This document shows, piece after piece, positions 42,746 to 49,993 of a stretch of DNA of 51,289 nucleotides. This DNA is from Roseovarius sp. (GTDB lineage: Bacteria > Pseudomonadota > Alphaproteobacteria > Rhodobacterales > Rhodobacteraceae). The stretch is taken from assembly GCA_029212365.1 (NCBI GenBank), contig JARGOC010000025.1, positions 1-51,289 on the forward strand, given 5' to 3'. A program made the position numbers and the translations under genes. The notes under the pieces were generated by a model. The model made no database searches. It saw nothing but the letters and a program-made list of their open reading frames with translations, and was not told the origin of the DNA. Every line of letters begins with the position of its first letter. The first letter of the stretch is position 1.

Positions 42746-43627
42746 ATGCCATCCAGTGCGCCCAAAACAAAGACCAACTTCGTCACAATCTTTGACGACA
42801 CTTACAATCAGCCTGATTGCCGGTCCTATTATCGAATGCTGCGCGCTTTGGGGTATTCCAACCACACGCATGCGGTGCCGGTCTATCGCGCCGTATTGGC
42901 AGAACTGGCGCGTGTGCGGGGGCTGAGCACGCCGCAAGTGTTTGATTTTGCCAGCAGTTATGGAATTGTGTCTGCGCTGATGAAACATCAGGTATCCGCC
43001 GATGCTTTTTTGGACCGCTATGCCAGTGCCGCGTTTGACGACACCAGCAGTGAAGCCATGCACCAGATTGATGCCGAGTGGCTGTCGGGGCTGGCGCGCA
43101 ATCCTATCGAGGCGCGTTATAAAGGGCTGGATGTGGCCAGTCATGCCGTTGGCTTTGCACAGGATGTTGGTCTGTTCGATCAGTGCTTTGCCGAGGATAT
43201 ACAGGCTAAGCCCCCCTCGCCCGAATTGTCAGAGTGTTTGGCCCATACAGATTTGATCGTGGAGTGTGGCAGTGTTGCCCATCTCATGCCAATTGCGCTG
43301 GATCGCTTGTTGTCTGCGGCCAGCCGCAAACCCTGGCTTGTCACGTCGCCGGTGCGCGGGAATGAACGCGCTGAGGCATTTGATGTCATGCGCCAGCATG
43401 GTTTGGTGGTGGACACGCTGGGCCTGCCCCCTTTCCCCCACCGCCGGTTTGAAAGCCCAGACGAGCAAGCCCGCGCCATTGCCATTGCCCGTGCGGCAGG
43501 CCATGAAACGGATGGGTTTGAAACCACTGGGTCATTCTTTGCCCAAATATATATCGCTCGCCCGAAGGATGAATCGACGCCAGTTTCTGACTGGCCGATC
43601 AATCCCACGCATGGCCTGGAAAGGTAG
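42746..43627 (+). CDS. Methyltransferase-like protein linked to a carbamoyltransferase
   Basis: A 293-residue soluble protein. Segments VFDFASSYGIVSALMK, YKGLDVASHAVGFAQDVGLFD and DLIVECGSVAHLM look like motif I, post-I and motif IV of a class I SAM methyltransferase, though the glycine pattern is not canonical, so the call rests on layout. It ends six bases before the carbamoyltransferase start on the same strand, which implies a shared pathway. A promoter should lie in the 233 bp upstream, divergent to the EamA gene. A non-methyltransferase Rossmann protein is the alternative. Confidence 0.55.
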   Translation: MPSSAPKTKTNFVTIFDDTYNQPDCRSYYRMLRALGYSNHTHAVPVYRAVLAELARVRGLSTPQVFDFASSYGIVSALMKHQVSADAFLDRYASAAFDDTSSEAMHQIDAEWLSGLARNPIEARYKGLDVASHAVGFAQDVGLFDQCFAEDIQAKPPSPELSECLAHTDLIVECGSVAHLMPIALDRLLSAASRKPWLVTSPVRGNERAEAFDVMRQHGLVVDTLGLPPFPHRRFESPDEQARAIAIARAAGHETDGFETTGSFFAQIYIARPKDESTPVSDWPINPTHGLER

Positions 43628-43633
43628 CATCGT

Positions 43634-45196
43634 TTGAAATCTTTCCTGTCCTACAAGCCCGGCCATGATGGCGCTGTGGCACATATTCTTGATGGTCGCC
43701 TCGACTTTGCGATTGAGGCGGAAAAAGACAGCTTTCTGCGCCATGACTGGATCGGGCCCGAGACCTATGTAGATACGATGGCGCGTCTGGATGCGGCCCC
43801 GGATGTGGTATGTGTCAGCGGCTGGTCCAAGGGGTTCAATGATTTCAACTGGCAGGTCGGGTCGGGTTATTTTGGCACGGATGAGGCCGATATCATCACC
43901 CGCCCCACCCGCATGATGGGGCAGGATGTGGGGTATTTTTCATCCTCGCACGAGCGCTCGCACATCTGGTCGGCCTATGCGCTTAGCCCGTTTGCCCAGG
44001 GGCAGCCTTGTTATTGCCTGACGTGGGAGGGGATGATCGGGCGGTTTTATCATGTGGATGCTGACCTGAAGGTCACATCCCTGCCCGAAGTTCTGAGCCA
44101 CCCCGGCTATCGCTATGCTTTTGTTTACGCATTGGCCGATCCGACATTCGCCGATACCGAGCGCTATCCGCGTTTGAATGATGCGGGTAAGTTGATGGCG
44201 TTGGCGGCATTCTATGATGGATCGGAATTGAGCGCTCAAGATGCGGCTTTGATCGACATATTGCTAAATTGCACCGATGTTGAGGCCGCGCTGAAAAAAG
44301 CGCGTTTTGCCGACAACCGCCATTATAACAAGGGCGTGCGTGACCCGGAGTTTATGAACTTCGCCTGGCATTTTTCACAGGCGTTGTTTGGGCGGTTCCA
44401 CGCCTTTGCACAGGACCATCTAAAGCGCGACCACCCATTGCTGATTGCGGGCGGTTGCGGATTGAATTGCGACTGGAATGCCGAATGGCGCGATAGCGGG
44501 CTGTTTTCGGATGTCTTCGTGCCACCTTGCGCCAATGATACCGGATCGGCCCTGGGCACGGCGGTTGACGCCATGCGTCACCACACCGGGCACGCCAAAC
44601 TTGAGTGGTCAGTCTATGCCGGGCAAGAGTTTGAGGATGATCTGTCAGGCGCTGACGGGGTTGAGATCAGCGCCTTTGATGCCGCACAGATTGCCCGACT
44701 TTTACAGGATGGCAAAGTGCTGGGACATGCGGCGGGACGCGCCGAAATGGGACCACGCGCATTGGGCAACCGCTCGATCTTGGCCTCGCCCCTATTGGCC
44801 GACAGCTTAACAAAGCTGAACGCGATCAAACGCCGTGAAGAATACCGGCCGATTGCGCCCATCGTGGCCGAGGATTTTGCGCCAAAAGTGTTCAACCCCG
44901 GCGTGCCCAGTCCGCATATGCTGTATTTTGACCGATTGAAAACCGATGCGCTGCCCGCGATCACCCATGTTGATGGCTCGGCGCGCATTCAAACGGTCAA
45001 TGCCTCTCAGAACGCGCGCATCCATGAATTGCTGACGGCGTTTGAGGCACAGACGGGGTACGGCGTGCTGTGTAACACCTCGCTGAATTTTCTGGGGCGC
45101 GGGTTTATCAATCGCACCAGTGATCTGCTTCGCTATGCGCAGGAGTTTGGACTGGACGGGTTTGTGGCCGAGGATCGCCTGTTCATACTAAGGTGA
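43634..45196 (+). CDS. Carbamoyltransferase (NodU/CmcH/TobZ family)
   Basis: A 520-residue two-domain enzyme. The N-terminal Kae1-like domain (about 1-340) has the metal pair in SSHERSHIWSAY. The C-terminal YrdC-like or Carbam_trans_C domain holds AEMGPRALGNRSIL and the LCNTSLN segment. Family members make carbamoyl-AMP from carbamoyl phosphate and ATP and pass the carbamoyl group to a hydroxyl of a sugar or antibiotic. Translation starts at the TTG at 43634, with AAGG about nine bases upstream; no ATG is available near the N-terminal MKSFLSYKPGHDG. Its acceptor is unknown. Confidence 0.88.
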   Translation: MKSFLSYKPGHDGAVAHILDGRLDFAIEAEKDSFLRHDWIGPETYVDTMARLDAAPDVVCVSGWSKGFNDFNWQVGSGYFGTDEADIITRPTRMMGQDVGYFSSSHERSHIWSAYALSPFAQGQPCYCLTWEGMIGRFYHVDADLKVTSLPEVLSHPGYRYAFVYALADPTFADTERYPRLNDAGKLMALAAFYDGSELSAQDAALIDILLNCTDVEAALKKARFADNRHYNKGVRDPEFMNFAWHFSQALFGRFHAFAQDHLKRDHPLLIAGGCGLNCDWNAEWRDSGLFSDVFVPPCANDTGSALGTAVDAMRHHTGHAKLEWSVYAGQEFEDDLSGADGVEISAFDAAQIARLLQDGKVLGHAAGRAEMGPRALGNRSILASPLLADSLTKLNAIKRREEYRPIAPIVAEDFAPKVFNPGVPSPHMLYFDRLKTDALPAITHVDGSARIQTVNASQNARIHELLTAFEAQTGYGVLCNTSLNFLGRGFINRTSDLLRYAQEFGLDGFVAEDRLFILR

Positions 45197-45477
45197 TCGG
45201 CTGTTTTTAGGGATTCCCCCGCAGCGGGCTTCAAACTGGTCATGGCAAGCGTGCAGATAAACTAAGTGCCACTCTTGTTTACGCCACACTCTCAATTTGC
45301 ACCCATATCAAGGATTGTTGCCCTTTACTCAACGATCCCCGGTTCTCGCCCGGTTCTCGCCCGAATTTCGCCATAATTCCACAGCAGGAAACGGGCAGTT
45401 CTGTGGCAGGTATCTAACGCGCAAAACGCCAACCATCACAGGCTCCAAATTACAGGCTCACAAAAAGGGTTTCATTC
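45197..45477. promoter_or_regulatory. Region upstream of the small membrane protein
   Basis: A 281-bp gap holding the promoter of the following gene. The unit CGGTTCTCGCC occurs twice in tandem (45340-45350, 45351-45361), followed by the related CGAATTTCGCC (45362-45372). No gene was recognised. Confidence 0.45.
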
Positions 45478-46104
45478 ATGAATACTGCTACGGCTTCAGA
45501 CAAAGATGTGGATCAATCTTCGACGGATGCCCTGATCCATTCGGTTATGGTTGCTCAGAAACGCACCAAAAGCCGCGATGTCTTGCCAGAGCTTGAGCCC
45601 GCAGATAACAGCGCCCCAAAGACCAAATCCAAAAAACGAGCAGGTAAAAATCACACAGCCAAAAGATCGACACAACCCGCAGGTGCACTGCTGAACCTGA
45701 AGGCGCGCGTGCTGGGCTATCGCCCGACGCGCAAACATATTGTGTTGGCCGTTCTGGCGTTGGTGGTCGTAATGCGGCCCTGGTTGATTCCGGGGGTGTT
45801 GTTTGTCGGATTTTGGGTGGGGTTGATTGCCTGGCTGACCGTCGGGCCGGATCGGATGACCGAATGGGCCGCCTCGGCCTGGGACAGGTTGTGCACACGC
45901 AAACCCGAGCTGGCTGAAGACCTGCGTCGCAAGGCTGACAGATTTGCCCTGCGCTTTGATGCGTTTCTGGACAAGCTGCCTGACAGCTGGGCCGAAAAAC
46001 TGGCCTTGCCGGATTTGTCACGCGTGGTGGAAACCGATGAAGATCTGGATGAGCGCCCCGATCCGTTCGAGCGGCTGAAATTGCCCGAAGTCTATCGCGG
46101 CTAG
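45478..46104 (+). CDS. Predicted inner-membrane protein of unknown function
   Basis: A 208-residue protein. Residues 1-80 are basic and disordered-looking, with a Lys-rich patch (KTKSKKRAGKNHTAKR). Two short membrane helices follow (87-99 and 103-122), then a C-terminal charged soluble tail (125-208, EDLRRKADRFALRFDAFL). The family is not known to me. It is 105 bp upstream of secE and on the same strand. The basic N-terminus would face the cytoplasm under the positive-inside rule. Confidence 0.7.
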   Translation: MNTATASDKDVDQSSTDALIHSVMVAQKRTKSRDVLPELEPADNSAPKTKSKKRAGKNHTAKRSTQPAGALLNLKARVLGYRPTRKHIVLAVLALVVVMRPWLIPGVLFVGFWVGLIAWLTVGPDRMTEWAASAWDRLCTRKPELAEDLRRKADRFALRFDAFLDKLPDSWAEKLALPDLSRVVETDEDLDERPDPFERLKLPEVYRG

Positions 46105-46209
46105 GTCTGGTATCGGCACGCCACCTGCATTTGCCAGATCTGCCCTTGAATTCGCGCAGCACTGCGCGTATGTGGCGTGGACACGCTCAGGAATAAAGAC
46201 AGCTTACCC

Positions 46210-46407
46210 ATGGCACGCACCAACCCTCTTCAGTTCATTCAGCAAGTTCGCTCGGAAGTGTCCAAAGTCGTCTGGCCGACACGCCGCGAGGTGCTGTTAA
46301 CCACGATCATGGTGATGGTTATGGCAACGCTGACGGCGATCTTTTTTGCGCTGGTGGACATGATTATTCGTGGCGGGTTGCAAAGCGTACTGAACATGTT
46401 CGGCTAA
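46210..46407 (+). CDS. secE: Preprotein translocase subunit SecE
   Basis: A 65-residue inner-membrane protein that stabilises SecY in the Sec translocon. The start is ATG 46210. The amphipathic SKVVWPTRREVLLTT segment and one membrane helix (about residues 30-52) match the single-helix SecE of alphaproteobacteria. A start at 46177 would add 11 residues without conservation. It heads the nusG-ribosomal-protein string, but a hairpin with T tract lies between it and nusG. Confidence 0.93.
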   Translation: MARTNPLQFIQQVRSEVSKVVWPTRREVLLTTIMVMVMATLTAIFFALVDMIIRGGLQSVLNMFG

Positions 46408-46510
46408 GTTGATCTTTGGGTCTGGCAAAAATAGCGCATAATTTCGCATCGAACCTCTTGATATATATGCCCATCAGCGGTAGGTGACGGCCTAGTTCCA
46501 ATTATGGCGT

Positions 46511-46540
46511 GCGGCGATTCGAGTTGCGCGCCGCTTTTTA
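46511..46540 (+). terminator. Intrinsic terminator between secE and nusG
   Basis: GCGGCG (46511-46516) pairs with CGCCGC (46529-46534), then comes TTTTTATTTT. This would end the secE transcript partly, so nusG probably has its own promoter within the next 90 bp. Confidence 0.65.
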
Positions 46541-46633
46541 TTTTGGGCAATTTGCCGTGAATTCGCGGTAAGTACCTGAGATACAGACGCAAATCGGGCT
46601 TCGGCCCGGACAGACAAAAGGCGAAGCTCGACA

Positions 46634-47167
46634 ATGGCAAAACGGTGGTACTCGGTCAGTGTCCTCTCGAATTTCGAGAAAAAGATCGCCGAGCAGATCA
46701 GAACATCCGTGACCGAGCAAGATCTGGAAGACCAGATCGACGAAGTGCTGGTGCCGACTGAAGAAGTTATTGAAGTGCGCCGCGGCAAAAAAGTAACCGC
46801 CGAGCGCCGCTTTATGCCCGGCTATGTGCTGGTGCACATGGAGATGTCCGACCGCGGGTATCACCTGATCAATTCGATCAATCGCGTCACTGGTTTTCTG
46901 GGCCCTCAGGGCCGCCCGATGCCGATGCGCGATTCCGAAGTGAACACGATCCTGAACCGCGTGCAGGAAGGCGAAGATGCGCCCAAGCTGCTGATCCACT
47001 TTGAAGTGGGCGAGAAGGTCAAGGTCAACGACGGTCCGTTCGAGGATTTCGACGGCATGGTCGAAGAAGTGGACGACGACAACCAGCGCCTGAAGGTGAC
47101 GGTGTCGATCTTTGGCCGGGAAACCCCGGTCGAACTGGAATACACGCAGGTCACCAAACAGATCTAA
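46634..47167 (+). CDS. nusG: Transcription elongation/antitermination factor NusG
   Basis: A 177-residue two-domain factor that binds RNA polymerase through its NGN domain and Rho or ribosomal S10 through its KOW domain. The start AKRWYSVSVLSNFEKKIAE, the RFMPGYVLVHMEMS strand and the RVTGFLGPQGRP helix region match NusG. The KOW part is VGEKVKVNDGPFEDFDGMVEEV. The separation of nusG from secE by a hairpin suggests it is the first gene of the downstream ribosomal-protein transcript. Confidence 0.95.
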   Translation: MAKRWYSVSVLSNFEKKIAEQIRTSVTEQDLEDQIDEVLVPTEEVIEVRRGKKVTAERRFMPGYVLVHMEMSDRGYHLINSINRVTGFLGPQGRPMPMRDSEVNTILNRVQEGEDAPKLLIHFEVGEKVKVNDGPFEDFDGMVEEVDDDNQRLKVTVSIFGRETPVELEYTQVTKQI

Positions 47168-47183
47168 GCCATTTGGCGCAGGT

Positions 47184-47209
47184 CTGTCCCGGACGTGATC
47201 CGGGACCTC
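47184..47209. repeat. TCCCGG-type palindrome, copy 1
   Basis: GTCCCGG and CCGGGAC flank a seven-base loop. Its reverse complement agrees at 24 of 26 positions with the copy at 49818-49843. It lies between nusG and rplK, where a 16-bp perfect palindrome (GGGTGCCGCGGCACCC, 47271-47286) also occurs. Confidence 0.8.
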
Positions 47210-47270
47210 GTGAAGAACGCACTTGGAGGCCCCGCATTGGGGTCCGGGGCGTGAAGACCGTGGGAGGCAC

Positions 47271-47286
47271 GGGTGCCGCGGCACCC
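47271..47286. repeat. Perfect 16-bp palindrome upstream of rplK
   Basis: GGGTGCCGCGGCACCC reads the same on both strands and could fold into a hairpin with a very small loop in the rplK leader. It follows the TCCCGG-type palindrome by about 60 bp. A role in leader control of the L11-L1 genes is possible, but no L1 binding site was recognised. Confidence 0.5.
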
Positions 47287-47355
47287 AACCCGGACCACGA
47301 CAACTCAAAAGGCCAGAAGGGCGCGCCCTGACGGTGTTGGAAAAGGAGAAGGCCA

Positions 47356-47781
47356 ATGGCCAAGAAGCTCGCAGGTAAGATGAAACTGCAAGTGCCCGCC
47401 GGACAGGCAAACCCGAGCCCCCCCGTGGGCCCGGCGCTGGGTCAGCGCGGCATCAATATCATGGAATTCTGCAAGGCATTCAATGCCAAGACGCAGGACA
47501 TGGAACCAGGTGCGCCCTGCCCCACCGTGATCACCTATTATCAGGACAAGTCCTTTGACATGGATATCAAGACGCCACCTGCGTCTTATTACCTGCGCAA
47601 AGCGGCCAAGCTGAAATCCGGCGCCAAACTGCCGGGCCGTGAGACTGTTGGATCGGTTTCCGCCAAGCAACTGCGCGAAATCGCAGAAGCCAAATGGAAA
47701 GACCTGAACGCAAACGACGTCGACGCCGCGATGAAAATCATTGCCGGTTCTGCACGCTCCATGGGCATCGAGGTGAAGTAA
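47356..47781 (+). CDS. rplK: 50S ribosomal protein L11
   Basis: A 141-residue ribosomal protein of the GTPase centre on 23S rRNA. The proline-rich [21 protein letters not shown] opening and the C-terminal RNA-binding region [17 protein letters not shown] match L11. The stop and the rplA start are one base apart. GGAGAAGG lies before its start. Confidence 0.97.
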   Translation: MAKKLAGKMKLQVPAGQANPSPPVGPALGQRGINIMEFCKAFNAKTQDMEPGAPCPTVITYYQDKSFDMDIKTPPASYYLRKAAKLKSGAKLPGRETVGSVSAKQLREIAEAKWKDLNANDVDAAMKIIAGSARSMGIEVK

Positions 47782-47782
47782 G

Positions 47783-48481
47783 ATGGCAAAGCTCGGAAAA
47801 CGTACCCTCGCCGCACGCGAAGCCTTCGCTGATAAGAACAACGTGTCGGTCGAAGAAGCAGTTGCATTGGTCAAAGGCTCGGCCAAGGCCAAGTTTGATG
47901 AAACTGTTGAAATCGCCATGAACCTGGGCGTTGACCCACGTCATGCTGACCAGATGGTTCGTGGTGTGGTTGGCCTGCCCAACGGCACCGGCAAAAACGT
48001 GCGCGTCGCTGTTTTCGCTCGTGGCCCCAAGGCCGAAGAAGCGCAAGCCGCTGGTGCAGACATCGTTGGCGCCGAAGACCTGATGGAAATCGTGCAAGGC
48101 GGCAAGATCGACTTTGATCGCTGCATTGCCACGCCGGATATGATGCCGGTTGTTGGCCGTCTGGGCAAAGTACTTGGCCCACGCAACCTGATGCCAAACC
48201 CCAAAGTGGGCACGGTGACCATGGATGTGGCAGACGCCGTTAAGGCCGCCAAAGGTGGCGAAGTGCAGTTCAAGGTCGAAAAGGCCGGTGTTGTGCACGC
48301 AGGTGTTGGCAAAGCCTCGTTTGACGAAGGCAAGCTGGTTGAAAACGTTCGCGCCTTCATCAATGCGGTTGCCAAGGCCAAGCCCTCGGGCACCAAAGGC
48401 GCCTATGTGAAGAAAATCTCGCTAAGCTCAACCATGGGCCCTGGCGTGAACATCGACGTGGCCACAGCGGCCAGCGAATAA
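47783..48481 (+). CDS. rplA: 50S ribosomal protein L1
   Basis: A 232-residue L1 protein that forms the mobile stalk at the ribosomal exit site and represses its own operon in many bacteria. The end of rplK serves as a ribosome site (GAGGTGAAG). Family segments include [33 protein letters not shown] and the [12 protein letters not shown] end. It ends 260 bp before rplJ. Confidence 0.97.
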   Translation: MAKLGKRTLAAREAFADKNNVSVEEAVALVKGSAKAKFDETVEIAMNLGVDPRHADQMVRGVVGLPNGTGKNVRVAVFARGPKAEEAQAAGADIVGAEDLMEIVQGGKIDFDRCIATPDMMPVVGRLGKVLGPRNLMPNPKVGTVTMDVADAVKAAKGGEVQFKVEKAGVVHAGVGKASFDEGKLVENVRAFINAVAKAKPSGTKGAYVKKISLSSTMGPGVNIDVATAASE

Positions 48482-48741
48482 GAATTTGCGTCTGGCCTTT
48501 CGGGGTCAGGGCGAATGGCGGGGCCGAAAACGGCCCTGTCCTGTCCGAGACGGAGGGTTCAGGGGAATAAGCCCCTTGAATAATTCCTTCCTGAGATGGG
48601 GAACGAGATGAAATTTCTGCGAAGGTTTAGACCTTCGGGCGATTTTGGCCTCGGGACCCTGAAATTGGACCCGAACGGGGTGTTGCTGATGCAACATCCA
48701 TGACTGAGCCGGGGGGAAACCCCCAAATTTGGAGTGAAACT
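48482..48741 (+). promoter_or_regulatory. rplJL leader (L10 autoregulatory leader type)
   Basis: 260 bases without a gene lie between rplA and rplJ. They contain GGGCCG-aaaa-CGGCCC (48521-48536) and a near-complete TTCAGGGG-aataag-CCCCTTGAA stem (48559-48579). The position and length fit the L10 leader, where the L10-L12 complex binds a kink-turn to repress translation. The kink-turn itself was not resolved by eye. Confidence 0.55.
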
Positions 48742-49260
48742 GTGGATAGAGCCCAAAAAGAGAAAGTGGTCGAGGAACTCGGCCAAATCTTCGAAAGCTC
48801 TGGCGTCGTAGTGGTAGCACACTACGCCGGTCTTACAGTTGCGGAAATGCAAGATTTGCGTGCGCAAGCGCGTGAAGCTGATGCATCTGTTCGTGTTGCC
48901 AAAAACAAGCTCGCCAAAATCGCTCTTGAGGGAAAGCCTTGCGCAAGCATTGCCGAACATCTTGAGGGTATGACCGTTCTGACCTTCTCAGAAGATCCTG
49001 TGGCTGCGGCCAAGGTTTCTGAGGGCTTTGCCAAGGGCAATGACAAATTCGTCATCCTTGGTGGTGCTATGGGTGAGACCGCTCTGGACCGTGCCGGTGT
49101 TAAAGCCGTGTCCGATATGCCATCGCGTGACGAGCTTATTGCTTCGATCGTGGGCTGTATCGCGGCACCTGCTTCGAACATCGCGGGGGCCATTGGCGCG
49201 CCTGCTTCGAACATCGCGAGCATCGTTTCGACCATCGAAGAAAAGGCCGAAGCGGCATAA
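48742..49260 (+). CDS. rplJ: 50S ribosomal protein L10
   Basis: A 172-residue protein that holds the L7/L12 dimers on the ribosome stalk. The start is GTG 48742, with GGAG at 48731-48734; the next-upstream in-frame ATG (48700) gives 14 residues that do not belong to L10. [19 protein letters not shown] and [13 protein letters not shown] match the family, and the C-terminal Ala-rich helix ([12 protein letters not shown]) binds L12. Confidence 0.95.
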   Translation: MDRAQKEKVVEELGQIFESSGVVVVAHYAGLTVAEMQDLRAQAREADASVRVAKNKLAKIALEGKPCASIAEHLEGMTVLTFSEDPVAAAKVSEGFAKGNDKFVILGGAMGETALDRAGVKAVSDMPSRDELIASIVGCIAAPASNIAGAIGAPASNIASIVSTIEEKAEAA

Positions 49261-49338
49261 CGCAACTGACTTGATCGGCGTGGGGGCTTGAAACCTCGAC
49301 GTTGGAACACATCTAAGCAAACGGAAAGAGCTGATAAA

Positions 49339-49719
49339 ATGGCTGATCTGAAAAAACTGGCTGAAGAGATTGTTGGTCTGACCCTTCTCGAAGCACAAGA
49401 ACTGAAAACTATTCTGAAAGACGAGTACGGCATCGAGCCCGCCGCTGGCGGCGCTGTGATGATGGCTGGTCCTGCTGGTGGCGACGCCGGTGGCGCTGCT
49501 GAAGAGCAGACTGAATTCGACGTGATCCTGAAAGCTGCAGGCGCCTCGAAAATCAACGTCATCAAAGAAGTCCGCGCCATCACTGGCCTGGGTCTGAAAG
49601 AAGCCAAAGAGCTGGTCGAAGCTGGCGGCAAAGCCGTCAAAGAAGGCTGCTCCAAGGACGAAGCAGAAGACATCAAAGGCAAGCTGGAAGCAGCTGGCGC
49701 CGAAGTCGAACTGAAGTAA
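49339..49719 (+). CDS. rplL: 50S ribosomal protein L7/L12
   Basis: A 126-residue stalk protein. The N-terminal dimerisation helix ([20 protein letters not shown]) leads to an Ala/Gly-rich hinge and the C-terminal elongation-factor-binding domain ([16 protein letters not shown]). The start is ATG 49339; longer frames back to 49288 are not supported. Stop at 49719. Confidence 0.97.
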   Translation: MADLKKLAEEIVGLTLLEAQELKTILKDEYGIEPAAGGAVMMAGPAGGDAGGAAEEQTEFDVILKAAGASKINVIKEVRAITGLGLKEAKELVEAGGKAVKEGCSKDEAEDIKGKLEAAGAEVELK

Positions 49720-49750
49720 TTCTTGCCGGGGCAACCCGGAAAGAAAAGCA

Positions 49751-49777
49751 GGCTGGGTCCGGTTTCCGGGCCCAGCC
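49751..49777 (+). promoter_or_regulatory. Strong hairpin in the rplL-rpoB gap
   Basis: GGCTGGGTCCGG, loop TTT and CCGGGCCCAGCC form a 12-bp stem with one T-G pair. There is no T run after it. In E. coli this gap has an attenuator and an RNase III site, and this hairpin may play a like part here; that is inference from position. Confidence 0.55.
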
Positions 49778-49817
49778 GAACCTGTCTCAGAGAGACCCCT
49801 CAGGTCATCATGGCCAA

Positions 49818-49843
49818 GAGGTCCCGGATCAAGCCCGGGACAG
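49818..49843. repeat. TCCCGG-type palindrome, copy 2
   Basis: Inverted copy of the element at 47184-47209 (24 of 26 positions agree). It carries GTCCCGG at 49821-49827 and CCGGGAC at 49835-49841, and AGGGGGTTTTTCT follows, so it may also act as a partial terminator ahead of rpoB. Confidence 0.8.
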
Positions 49844-49993
49844 GGGGTTTTTCTAAGGCGAGGTTCTTATGATCGGGAGGCCACTGGTGGGACAGAGGCC
49901 AAGAATAGATCGAACTTTCGCTGTCTCGGATGGGAGCGGTGCCGGAGCCCGACGGCATGCGCGCTCAGTGAGAAAAGAAAGGTGACCAGACAC

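Noticed and set aside
45340..45372. CRISPR-like array
   Set aside because: Units of 11 bp are contiguous with no spacers, and there are no cas genes.
48822..49734. Long antisense frames over rplJ-rplL
   Set aside because: They run opposite to well-identified ribosomal protein genes and lack ribosome sites.
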